Shown one piece after another: positions 26,308 to 32,912 of a DNA stretch of 64,000 bases. The position numbers and the translations under genes are program-made. The DNA is from Hyphomicrobium facile (GTDB lineage: Bacteria; Pseudomonadota; Alphaproteobacteria; Rhizobiales; Hyphomicrobiaceae): NCBI RefSeq assembly GCF_900116175.1, contig NZ_FPCH01000001.1, positions 622,501 to 686,500 of the forward strand. Direction: 5' to 3'. The notes under the pieces are model-generated. The model ran no database searches. It was not told the origin of the DNA and saw only the letters and a program-made list of their open reading frames with translations. Each line of letters starts with the position of its first letter. Positions within the stretch are counted from its first letter, which is position 1.

Positions 26308-26535
26308 ATGGCGTTAGAGCAAAACCGCGATTTTATAGATGTCGCAGACGAAGCGATCGCGCGGCGCGAAGCACGACGGGTGATCCTCGTCGGCGTCCTT
26401 GCCTTGTTCGTTCTGGGCGTCGTGCTTTTCTCGGTGTTGATGTACGGCCGCATCCTTACCGATGACGCGGGCATTGTTTCGGCAATCCCGGCTACGTCGG
26501 TTGCGCTCGACGGACCGGCGCGTAGCAGGCATTAA
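26308..26535 (+). CDS. Small membrane protein (75 aa)
   Basis: ATG 26308 with GGAGG 8 nt upstream. Charged N-terminus (MALEQNRDFIDVADEAIARR), one helix of ~23 residues (VILVGVLALFVLGVVLFSVLMY), then a short polar tail predicted outside the cytoplasm. No family recognised. It is the first gene of a two-gene unit with the next membrane protein, 16 nt away. Its ribosome-binding site is in an 11-bp stem. Confidence 0.65.
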   Translation: MALEQNRDFIDVADEAIARREARRVILVGVLALFVLGVVLFSVLMYGRILTDDAGIVSAIPATSVALDGPARSRH

Positions 26536-26551
26536 CCGAGGAGATCGGATC

Positions 26552-26782
26552 ATGGCTTTGTGGAGCGAAGGCCGGGGCCTGGATGAAGTCGTTCGCAAAA
26601 CCGACAACACGTTGAACGTTCTTGTCGCGCTGCTGTTGGTGGCGTTCGCCTTGGCGGCCGGAAGTTATTATTATGGCCAGATGAATCCGAGGGTCGCGCC
26701 CGCGGCGATCAATGCTCCGGCTTCGGCGCCCGCGGCTCACTCAGATGCGGTTCATCCTACTGCACCGCAAGCGCAGCCTTGA
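26552..26782 (+). CDS. Small membrane protein with Ala/Pro-rich tail (76 aa)
   Basis: ATG 26552 with CCGAGGAG upstream. N-terminal MALWSEGRGLDEVVRKTDNT, one helix (LNVLVALLLVAFALAAGSYYY), then ~30 Ala/Pro-rich residues likely in the periplasm. Same size and topology as its neighbour, but no clear sequence identity beyond the initial MAL. Function unknown. Confidence 0.6.
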   Translation: MALWSEGRGLDEVVRKTDNTLNVLVALLLVAFALAAGSYYYGQMNPRVAPAAINAPASAPAAHSDAVHPTAPQAQP

Positions 26783-26929
26783 TGCGGTATGTGTGCGCCA
26801 AAAGTCAGCTTCCCATTTAGCGCTTCTCGACGTCTCCGGCGTCGTGAAATTGCGGCGTGTCCGTGAACGGATGTTCAGCTTAAATACATTCTCGTAAGCG
26901 CACACATTCTGCGAATTTTCCCGTTAGAG

Positions 26930-26956
26930 GTCTCCTTGTTTCTAAGCAATGGAGAC
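26930..26956 (+). promoter_or_regulatory. Leader hairpin over the ribosome-binding site, secreted paralogue 1
   Basis: GTCTCC (26930-26935) pairs with GGAGAC (26951-26956), covering the GGAG Shine-Dalgarno. Inside, TTGTT and AGCAA can pair around a TCTA tetraloop, leaving a single bulged T. The geometry (15-nt interval, 7 nt from GGAG to ATG) is identical in the other two copies. Confidence 0.6.
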
Positions 26957-26961
26957 ACCCA

Positions 26962-27246
26962 ATGAGAAAAGTCGTGTTCGGATTTATTGCAATAAGCAGC
27001 ACCTTGATCGCGACGTCGGCGTTGGCGGAGCCAGCTTTCTCGACGAGGGCGCCGGCCGCTCAATCCATGGTTCAGAAAGCCGACTATTATCGCTGGCACC
27101 GTTGGCATGGTGGCCCGCGCTTCTATGGTGGTCCTGGATGGGGCTATGGATACGGCGGCTGCTACGGCGTTCGCCATCTGTGTGCCGATCGTTGGGGTTG
27201 GGGCGGCCCCGGATTCCGGCGCTGCATGTGGCGTCACGGCTGCTAA
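26962..27246 (+). CDS. Secreted Gly/Tyr-rich four-cysteine protein, paralogue 1 (94 aa)
   Basis: Signal peptide about 1-22 (MRKVVFGFIAISSTLIATSALA), a conserved block APAAQSMVQKA near 31-41, a variable Gly/Tyr/Trp-rich middle, and a C-terminal cysteine frame C-x6-C-x13-C-x5-C ending CMWRHGC. The same frame and the same block occur in the two following genes, so this is a tandem family. Four cysteines in an exported protein suggest two disulfides. Each copy has its own upstream block, leader hairpin and terminator. No known family recognised; function unknown. Confidence 0.75.
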   Translation: MRKVVFGFIAISSTLIATSALAEPAFSTRAPAAQSMVQKADYYRWHRWHGGPRFYGGPGWGYGYGGCYGVRHLCADRWGWGGPGFRRCMWRHGC

Positions 27247-27273
27247 CGGCGGTCCGGAAAATTTCAATTTCGA

Positions 27274-27307
27274 GGCCGGGAGCTTTTCCTCCCGGCCATT
27301 TTTTTTA
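27274..27307 (+). terminator. Intrinsic terminator of secreted paralogue 1
   Basis: Perfect 9-bp stem (GGCCGGGAG 27274-27282 with CTCCCGGCC 27289-27297), 6-nt loop, then ATTTTTTTTAT. Confidence 0.9.
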
Positions 27308-27535
27308 TCCGGCCGTCTGATGTTTTTGCGATCTCGCATCCGAGAAGTAAATCTGCTCGAGCTGCATTTGGATGCGGATCATTCAACGGCCTCTTTGGCA
27401 ATCGAAATGCAATTGGTTTTTCGTTGATTTATCGCGTGCACCGCGTCATGGACAGCGGCCCAAAGGTGAGCGCCGGTGAACCCAATTTTCAGCTCGAGGA
27501 CCGGTTTTTGATCCTCTTCTTGAAGAGCCATTAGA

Positions 27536-27561
27536 GTCTCCCTGCTTCCAAGAAAAGGAGA
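27536..27561 (+). promoter_or_regulatory. Leader hairpin over the ribosome-binding site, secreted paralogue 2
   Basis: TCTCC (27537-27541) pairs with GGAGA (27557-27561), again covering GGAG, with a 15-nt loop and 7 nt from GGAG to the ATG. The inner pairing of copies 1 and 3 is lost here. Confidence 0.55.
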
Positions 27562-27567
27562 GGCGCA

Positions 27568-27852
27568 ATGAAAAAAATCGTGTTCGGGATTGTCGCAATC
27601 AGCAGCGGCGTTATCGCGACGGCCGTTATCGCCGCGCCAAAAATACCAACCGCGCCAGCTGCTCAATCGATGGTTCAGCAGGCACAAAAGTTTGGTTGGC
27701 CCGATCGTCCGGGTGGTCCCGGTCCTGAACCAGGTCCTGGATGGGCCGCGGGCACCGTTTGCGATTCCGTAGAGCTAATGTGTGCCGCGCAATCGACCGC
27801 TGCTGGTGGCCAGCCGTATAACGTCTGCGTAGCGGCGTATGGCTGCCTATAG
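27568..27852 (+). CDS. Secreted Gly/Pro-rich four-cysteine protein, paralogue 2 (94 aa)
   Basis: Signal peptide about 1-22 (MKKIVFGIVAISSGVIATAV), the same APAAQSMVQQAQ block, a Gly/Pro middle (GGPGPEPGPG), and cysteines C-x6-C-x14-C-x5-C ending CVAAYGCL. It is the most diverged C-terminus of the three (Trp residues of the CMW motif replaced by Ala). It lies 606 nt after copy 1. Confidence 0.75.
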   Translation: MKKIVFGIVAISSGVIATAVIAAPKIPTAPAAQSMVQQAQKFGWPDRPGGPGPEPGPGWAAGTVCDSVELMCAAQSTAAGGQPYNVCVAAYGCL

Positions 27853-27876
27853 GCGGACATCGACAATTGAATTCCG

Positions 27877-27913
27877 GGGCCGGGAGGGTTCGCCTTTCCG
27901 GCCCTTGTTGTTG
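27877..27913 (+). terminator. Intrinsic terminator of secreted paralogue 2
   Basis: A 12-bp stem with two G-U pairs (GGGCCGGGAGGG 27877-27888 with CCTTTCCGGCCC 27893-27904) around a TTCG tetraloop, then TTGTTGTTGATT. Confidence 0.8.
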
Positions 27914-28117
27914 ATTGCTGCCGACAACTTCTGCTGGCGGATGGTGTTTCGTTTGGCGAGGCCGCACTCGATAAAAATGCGGCTTCCGTAACGGCGCGTG
28001 CGTTCGGGATCTCAGTGCGAGAGGTTACGCAGTCGGCGGATCAAAGGAGGGCGGCCGTGAACCCGATGTTCAGCTTCCAATCCGGGAATTCCATACTCGC
28101 TCTGAGGCGCCGTTAGG

Positions 28118-28144
28118 GTCTTCGTGCTTCTAAGCAATGGAGAC
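28118..28144 (+). promoter_or_regulatory. Leader hairpin over the ribosome-binding site, secreted paralogue 3
   Basis: GTCTTC (28118-28123) pairs with GGAGAC (28139-28144) using one G-U pair where copy 1 has G-C. Inner TGCT/AGCA pair around TCTA. Spacing to the ATG is the same as in copies 1 and 2. Confidence 0.6.
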
Positions 28145-28149
28145 GCGCA

Positions 28150-28428
28150 ATGAGAAAAATTGTGTTCGGGTTTATTGCGTTCAGCAGCATCGCGATTGCA
28201 ACGGTTGCAGTCGCAGAGCCTAGGCTCACGACGGCGCCTGCGGCCTCGCCAATGATTCAGCAGGCGCAGGGCGGTCCGCCGCCTCCGCCGCCGGGTGTCG
28301 GTCCACCTCCTCCTCCTCCTCCGGGCGGTCCTGCATGGGGATGCGATTCCGTGCAGCAAATGTGCACCAATCAATGGGGCATGGGCGGCTTCTGGTTCAA
28401 TCGATGCATGTGGCTACGGGGCTGCTGA
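28150..28428 (+). CDS. Secreted polyproline four-cysteine protein, paralogue 3 (92 aa)
   Basis: Signal peptide about 1-22 (MRKIVFGFIAFSSIAIATVA), block APAASPMIQQAQ, then two proline runs of six and seven residues (PPPPPPGVGPPPPPPP), then C-x6-C-x13-C-x5-C ending CMWLRGC. The C-terminal frame (NQWGMGGFWFNRCMW) is closest to copy 1 (DRWGWGGPGFRRCMW). So the ends are kept while the middle changes completely between copies. Function unknown. Confidence 0.75.
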   Translation: MRKIVFGFIAFSSIAIATVAVAEPRLTTAPAASPMIQQAQGGPPPPPPGVGPPPPPPPGGPAWGCDSVQQMCTNQWGMGGFWFNRCMWLRGC

Positions 28429-28454
28429 TCGGTGCCAGCCGAAGGCGTGTTTCG

Positions 28455-28490
28455 CGGCCGGGGCGGTGACGTCTTCCCGGCCGTTTTCTT
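28455..28490 (+). terminator. Intrinsic terminator of secreted paralogue 3
   Basis: CGGCCGGG (28455-28462) pairs with CCCGGCCG (28476-28483) with a 13-nt loop, followed by TTTTCTT. Confidence 0.75.
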
Positions 28491-28654
28491 CGGGAAAGCT
28501 TGCAACGTATGATCCGTTGGCTGACGGGGGCGCCGAATATCAGGTGCCGAGAAAACGAGGGAGCGGACAAATTATTTTGTTTCGCGAGACGCTTCGACGT
28601 TTCGCGCGTGCACGTGCTAGAAGCGGTCGGGGTTACGTTGGAGGGGTAGCTGCC

Positions 28655-28768
28655 ATGCTTGAGGATATCAAGATGGTTTTGGCACTGGGCGTGCCACTCG
28701 TTTTAGGAATCTATTTGATTTCTCTTCTCAGGCACGACTCGGCGAGAAAGAAGCGAAAGGCCAAATAG
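28655..28768 (+). CDS. Tiny membrane protein (37 aa)
   Basis: ATG 28655 with GGAGGGG upstream. The sequence is one helix (MVLALGVPLVLGIYLISLL within residues 7-25) followed by a strongly basic tail RHDSARKKRKAK. Such peptides often associate with larger membrane complexes. No family recognised. Confidence 0.5.
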   Translation: MLEDIKMVLALGVPLVLGIYLISLLRHDSARKKRKAK

Positions 28769-28784
28769 CCGGCAGGCCTTTCGC
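28753..28784 (-). terminator. Terminator hairpin between the tiny membrane protein and the DUF-like periplasmic gene
   Basis: Perfect 10-bp stem (GCGAAAGGCC 28753-28762 with GGCCTTTCGC 28775-28784). The minus-strand 3' side is TTCTTTCTC, so it mainly serves the gene at 28795-29244; it also overlaps the stop of the plus-strand gene. Confidence 0.65.
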
Positions 28785-28794
28785 TCCGTGTGCA

Positions 28795-29244
28795 CTACTC
28801 TTTTTTCTGGGTGGTCAGCTCGTTCCACTTGTCTCCGAGCTGTTTCTTGAGATCGTCGATCTTTTTGGAGGCTTCGTCCGTCTTGGCTGTGAAGGCGGCG
28901 CGAGCGGCGGTGTAGTCGGCGTCCGGAAGTTCGAACTCCGTCATGAACGGGCAACCGCCGTGACTGAGGTTCGGCGCGGCGAACCGGACACGAGTCGTCG
29001 CCGGAGCGGCGCCCGGACCGACCTTCATGATGACCGCATCCTTGTCCAGATGGCACTTGTCACCCTTCGCGAGTTTCTTCATGTCGACGGTGACGAACTT
29101 GCCGCCTTCGTTGAGCAAGGTGACATCCATTGCGCTCGGCAGAAACGCCAACTCGATGTTGTTATCCGCGTCGGCGGCGTGCACCGAGAACGGGATTGCC
29201 GCAGCGGCAACGGCGATCAGAATTTGCTTGGTCAGAAATTTCAT
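28795..29244 (-). CDS. Periplasmic hypothetical protein (149 aa)
   Basis: Signal peptide about 1-23 (MKFLTKQILIAVAAAAIPFS), mature part with two cysteines (CHLDKDAVIMKVG and LSHGGCPFMTEF) likely forming a disulfide, and a helical charged C-terminus (TDEASKKIDDLKKQLGDKW). No family recognised. It is the last gene of the small-protein island. Confidence 0.65.
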   Translation of the reverse strand: MKFLTKQILIAVAAAAIPFSVHAADADNNIELAFLPSAMDVTLLNEGGKFVTVDMKKLAKGDKCHLDKDAVIMKVGPGAAPATTRVRFAAPNLSHGGCPFMTEFELPDADYTAARAAFTAKTDEASKKIDDLKKQLGDKWNELTTQKKE

Positions 29245-29417
29245 GGTTGGCGATCCTCTTTATCGTTCATCAGTGCAAAGTCGTGACGCGCTGGAGCAAA
29301 TGCTTTGGGCATTTCATATGTCGACAATATGTACGCTGATACTGCATCCGCAAATATTGTCAGGTCGAGGGAAACTCGCCGCCGGGTAGTTGCAATTTTC
29401 GGCGGCGGACGCCGCCG

Positions 29418-30341
29418 TCAGGTGAGCGTGCCGGCCTTCTGGTCGAAGCTCGCTCGCGCCCTGGCTGCCGAAGACGGAATTGTTTCCAACTCATCATCCG
29501 CAGGGCGGCTGATGGCGGAGATGAAATTGTCGACAAAAGTCCGCCGGTCGCCGGCTTCGAGCAGCGCTGCGTCAAAGACGGCGTAGATGCCGACGTCGAA
29601 CACGGGTGCGCGAGGAACGGGATGGAGCCGTCCGGGCAAAGCGTTGATCCAACGGCGAGGCAAGTAGGCTGAACCGCCCACACGCAAGATATATTCGAGT
29701 GCCGCGCCGCCATCGCTGAATGTTACGATCGGCGTATCGTCGACGGGATAGGCACGAAAAACCTCATCACTAAATTTGCGCCCCCAATCGATGTACACGT
29801 ATTTCGGATCCCATCGCACGAGTTCTCGCCGTATCGTGGCCGCGAGCACGAGTTCATCTGTCAACAGCTTGGTAGCCGACCAGCCTGCTTTCAGCGCCGG
29901 TTCATGAAAAATCGCGACGTCGACTTCGCCGGCATTCAGCTTGGCCGCCGTCGTTGCTGGATCGGCGACGATTGCGTTGATCGCGACGGTCGGCTCGTGG
30001 CGCTGAAACGACGCGAGATAGGAGGACATCAAATCCCCCCATATAACGGGTGATGCGGCGATCGACAGAATACCGTTGAAGCCGTTCGGCAGAGCTATTT
30101 CGCGACGCGCCTTGTGCCAGTTGCGCACGACCGACTGGGCATAGGGCAGGAACACGCTTCCTGCCTGGGTCAAGGTTACGCTTGTGCGCGAACGGCGAAA
30201 CAGGCGCTGGCCGAGACTGTCTTCCAGCATTTGGATGCGAGCGCTGACGGTCGACGGCGTGACGCAAAGCACTTCCGATGCGCGAAAGAAATTTCCCGCT
30301 TCGGCGATCTTCACGAACGTCTCGAGGGCTTCGATCTGCAT
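29418..30341 (-). CDS. LysR-family transcriptional regulator of the divergent monooxygenase/transport locus
   Basis: 307 aa from ATG 30341 (AAGGA 11 nt upstream); the frame is open 16 codons further. N-terminal winged HTH (MQIEALETFVKIAEAGNFFR, then TPSTVSARIQMLEDSLG and RLFRRSRTSVTLTQAG), then the effector-binding domain with FNGILSIAASPVIWG near 90. LysR proteins usually control the divergent gene and respond to a pathway substrate or intermediate. The 150-nt gap to the monooxygenase gene carries a T-N11-A palindrome, so control of that locus is likely. Confidence 0.9.
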   Translation of the reverse strand: MQIEALETFVKIAEAGNFFRASEVLCVTPSTVSARIQMLEDSLGQRLFRRSRTSVTLTQAGSVFLPYAQSVVRNWHKARREIALPNGFNGILSIAASPVIWGDLMSSYLASFQRHEPTVAINAIVADPATTAAKLNAGEVDVAIFHEPALKAGWSATKLLTDELVLAATIRRELVRWDPKYVYIDWGRKFSDEVFRAYPVDDTPIVTFSDGGAALEYILRVGGSAYLPRRWINALPGRLHPVPRAPVFDVGIYAVFDAALLEAGDRRTFVDNFISAISRPADDELETIPSSAARARASFDQKAGTLT

Positions 30342-30403
30342 TCCCACGATCCTTAGGCAGTAGCCGTCGCCCACGATTGGGTGTTGCACTGCGATATCGA
30401 CAG

Positions 30404-30418
30404 TTCGACAAAGTCGAA
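30404..30418. promoter_or_regulatory. LysR-type operator (T-N11-A palindrome)
   Basis: TTCGAC-AAA-GTCGAA is a perfect palindrome and contains TCGACAAAGTCGA, an exact T-N11-A LysR box. It lies 63 nt upstream of the LysR start and 86-100 nt upstream of the monooxygenase start. Confidence 0.6.
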
Positions 30419-30426
30419 TGATTTAT

Positions 30427-30449
30427 ATCAATAAAATCGCTTTATCGAT
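30427..30449. promoter_or_regulatory. Second inverted repeat, possible LysR activation site
   Basis: ATCAATAAA (30427-30435) and TTTATCGAT (30441-30449) form 9-bp arms with one mismatch and a 5-nt spacer. Its position near the likely -35 of the monooxygenase promoter fits an activation half of a LysR site. Confidence 0.4.
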
Positions 30450-30504
30450 CTTTCAAGCCTTCATAACGTTCGCTGCATGATCGCTTGCAGGGTTGGATAA
30501 GTGG

Positions 30505-31566
30505 ATGCGCTTCAACTACTTCCTCACAACGTTCCTTCCCCGAAAAGACTACGGCGGTGATCGTCTTTACCGGGAAGTGATTGAGCAAGCCGTTCATGCC
30601 GACGCCCTTGGCTTCGATGCGGTTTCGATCCCCGAGCACCATCTCATCAACCTTCTGATCATCCCGTCGCCACTCCAGATGGCGACCAAAATCGCGACGT
30701 TGACGCGAAACGTCGACGTCGTCATATCGATCTCGGTTCTGCCGATTCGCGATATGCGCGTGTTCGCCGGTGAGGTCGTCCAGGCCGACATTCTTTGCGA
30801 TAACCGCTTGGTCCTGGGCGTCGGACGTGGCGCGTTCGCGGCGGAGCTGGCCGGCCTCGGTGTACCTCTCGCGGAGACACCGCAAAGGTTCACTGAATCG
30901 CTATCGGTCCTCGAGGCGCTGCTGACGCGCGAAAACGTCTCTTGGGACGGCGACTATTACAAGTTCGACGGGATAACGGTGATGCCGCGCCCGGAGCGGC
31001 CGGTCCCAATCATGATCGCTACGATAACGCCCGATGCGATTTATAATTACGCCAAGCGCGGGTATGACGTTCAGACGACGCCGCTCAACTCGTCGTTCGA
31101 AGTGCTTCTCGAGCAGGTCAATGCCTTCAGGAAGGGCAGGAGCGAGGCGCCGGCGTGTGTGCGTTCGCCGAAGCTGTCGCTGCAGAGAGTCATTTATCTG
31201 GCTCGCGACGACGCTGAAGCCCGTCACATCGGACACTCCGTCTACGATTATTACAAGCGCTTCGACAACGTCTTCACCGGGCCGGGTGTCCTCCGCGACG
31301 GCATGGTCGAAGCATTGCCTCGCAAGCAGCAGTTCGAGGAGATGATGGACAATCTCCTGATCTGTACGAAATCGCGAATGCTTGAAAGCTTGTCGAGGTA
31401 CGCCGAAGCAGGCATTGACGAAGTCATCATGAGTTCGGGGTTCGGTCTGCCGCAGGCGGACATGCTCGAAATGATGGAACGCTTCGCGACGGAAATCATG
31501 CCCCACTTCAAGCCGACGAAACCAGCACGTCTGGATGCAGCCGTCTCCTCGGCCCAGATCGGATAA
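30505..31566 (+). CDS. LLM-class flavin-dependent monooxygenase (luciferase-like)
   Basis: 353 aa from ATG 30505 (MRFNYFLTTFLP); a TTG at 30493 would add four residues. The TIM-barrel luciferase-like domain shows EQAVHADALGFDAVSIPEHH near 28-47, GVGRGAFAAELAGLG near 110 and VPIMIATITPDAIYNYAKRG near 165. These enzymes use reduced FMN from a partner reductase and O2; the flavin reductase gene is 4.6 kb downstream in the same direction. The family includes TgnB, the oxygenase that opens the pyridinium ring of trigonelline, as well as alkane-sulfonate and nitrilotriacetate oxygenases. Here the betaine transporter and the hydrolase/dehydrogenase set point to a pyridinium betaine; this is an inference. 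Confidence 0.88.
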   Translation: MRFNYFLTTFLPRKDYGGDRLYREVIEQAVHADALGFDAVSIPEHHLINLLIIPSPLQMATKIATLTRNVDVVISISVLPIRDMRVFAGEVVQADILCDNRLVLGVGRGAFAAELAGLGVPLAETPQRFTESLSVLEALLTRENVSWDGDYYKFDGITVMPRPERPVPIMIATITPDAIYNYAKRGYDVQTTPLNSSFEVLLEQVNAFRKGRSEAPACVRSPKLSLQRVIYLARDDAEARHIGHSVYDYYKRFDNVFTGPGVLRDGMVEALPRKQQFEEMMDNLLICTKSRMLESLSRYAEAGIDEVIMSSGFGLPQADMLEMMERFATEIMPHFKPTKPARLDAAVSSAQIG

Positions 31567-31630
31567 ATCGCTCATGTCGCGACGAATGAAAACTCTGCCC
31601 GCAGGTCTAGCTCCATAAGGTAGTAACGCA

Positions 31631-31906
31631 TTGGCATCCGCAGCGCCTCAACACGAACTCGTCGTCATCCGCGCGCGCTCCAGTCGCCGCGCGGTGCCGG
31701 CAAAGCCGTCGGCTGCGGACGAAAAAATACCGGTGATCGAGTTAAATCTCGCCGACCCATTCCAATCCCTGCGAAACGATTGGGATTTTTCAGCCGAGCG
31801 CCAACCCCTTCTCAATTCTAGCCGCTTGCCCGCGGAAAGTGCGGAATCGGTTCGTGCCCGGAACTGTACGACCCTTCAACGTCAAGCCCAAATGGAGCGG
31901 ACATGA
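31631..31906 (+). CDS. Doubtful small open frame upstream of the binding protein (91 aa)
   Basis: TTG 31631 with AAGG about 10 nt upstream; the stop overlaps the next ATG as ATGA, as coupled genes do. The product is polar and low complexity with no recognisable fold, so this may be non-coding leader. It fills most of the 336-nt gap 31567-31902, which otherwise shows nothing. Confidence 0.3.
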   Translation: MASAAPQHELVVIRARSSRRAVPAKPSAADEKIPVIELNLADPFQSLRNDWDFSAERQPLLNSSRLPAESAESVRARNCTTLQRQAQMERT

Positions 31907-32871
31907 TCAGGAAGTTCACGCGTGCCCTTGCGATAGTGACTGCGGCGTCCGGGTTCGCGGCAGCAGCCTCTGCCGGCGATTGGAAGCCAGAGTCTACCGA
32001 TCCCATCAAGCTTACAATCAACGAATGGACCGGCCAGACGATCACCACGCACATCGCGGGGAAGATCCTGAAAAACATGGGGTACAACGTCGAGTACGTC
32101 GTGGCCGGCTATTTTCCGCAGATGACGGCGTTGCAAGACGGTAGCGTCACCGCGGCGCTCGAGATCTGGACGACCAATATCGGCGATGCCTACGACAAGG
32201 CGCTTGAGACGAAGAACGTCGTCGATGTGGGCGGCCTTGGCATTAAGCCCGTCGAGACCTGGTTCTATCCCGCCTACATGGAAGAGACGTGCCCGGGATT
32301 GCCCGATTGGAAGGCACTCAAGAATTGCGCAGCGGTCTTTGCGACACCTGATACGGCGCCGGAGGGACGCTTCCTCGATTATCCCGCCGATTGGGGCACG
32401 ACGAACAAGGATAGAATAAAAGCTCTCGACCTGCCCTTCGTTGCAATTCCCGCCGGCAGCGAAGGCGCGATCGTCGCCGAGATCAAATCTGCGTTCGCCA
32501 AGAAAACGCCGCTGGTCGTGATGTGGTACAAGCCCCACTGGGTCTACGGCAAATACGATCTTCGCCAAGTCGAGCTGCCACCCTACGAGGATGGATGTTT
32601 CGACAAACACGAGGTCGGCCTCAATCCGAATGCGACATACGACTGCGACTTCGTTCGTGGGGATGTGAGGAAGGTCGCCTGGGTCGGGATGGCCGAGAAG
32701 TGGCCTGCGGCGGTGAAGCTCATTTCGTCTCTGCGTATCACGAACGACGAGCAGATCGAGATGATAACCAAGATCGATGAAGGCGGCGCATCCCTCGACG
32801 CCGTAACGACCGATTGGCTAGCGGCAAACGAAAAAACCTGGAAGGGTTGGGTTGCCGACGCGGAGAAGTAG
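31903..32871 (+). CDS. Betaine-type ABC transporter substrate-binding protein (OpuAC/ProX family)
   Basis: 322 aa. Signal peptide about 1-24. The OpuAC-family core starts PIKLTINEWTGQTITTHIAG near 34, with GYFPQMTALQDGSVTAALEIW near 68 and KPHWVYGKYDL near 210. The Trp/Tyr-rich pocket (Trp in NEWTG, EIWTT, VETWFYP, MWYKPHW) fits the aromatic cage that binds quaternary ammonium groups in this family. Periplasmic; works with the next two genes. In this setting the ligand may be trigonelline or another N-methylated betaine. Confidence 0.88.
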   Translation: MIRKFTRALAIVTAASGFAAAASAGDWKPESTDPIKLTINEWTGQTITTHIAGKILKNMGYNVEYVVAGYFPQMTALQDGSVTAALEIWTTNIGDAYDKALETKNVVDVGGLGIKPVETWFYPAYMEETCPGLPDWKALKNCAAVFATPDTAPEGRFLDYPADWGTTNKDRIKALDLPFVAIPAGSEGAIVAEIKSAFAKKTPLVVMWYKPHWVYGKYDLRQVELPPYEDGCFDKHEVGLNPNATYDCDFVRGDVRKVAWVGMAEKWPAAVKLISSLRITNDEQIEMITKIDEGGASLDAVTTDWLAANEKTWKGWVADAEK

Positions 32872-32912
32872 TGCCGGGCGGCAAAGGCGTGATCCGGCTT
32901 CGAGGTTAAGCA

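Noticed and set aside
28150-28428. Polyproline frame dismissed as low-complexity noise
   Set aside because: I rejected the dismissal: its signal peptide, cysteine frame, leader hairpin and terminator match two neighbours.
26861-28490. CRISPR array or insertion sequence as explanation of the tandem repeats
   Set aside because: Units are ~590 bp with intact genes and terminators, no short regular spacers, no transposase and no terminal inverted repeats.
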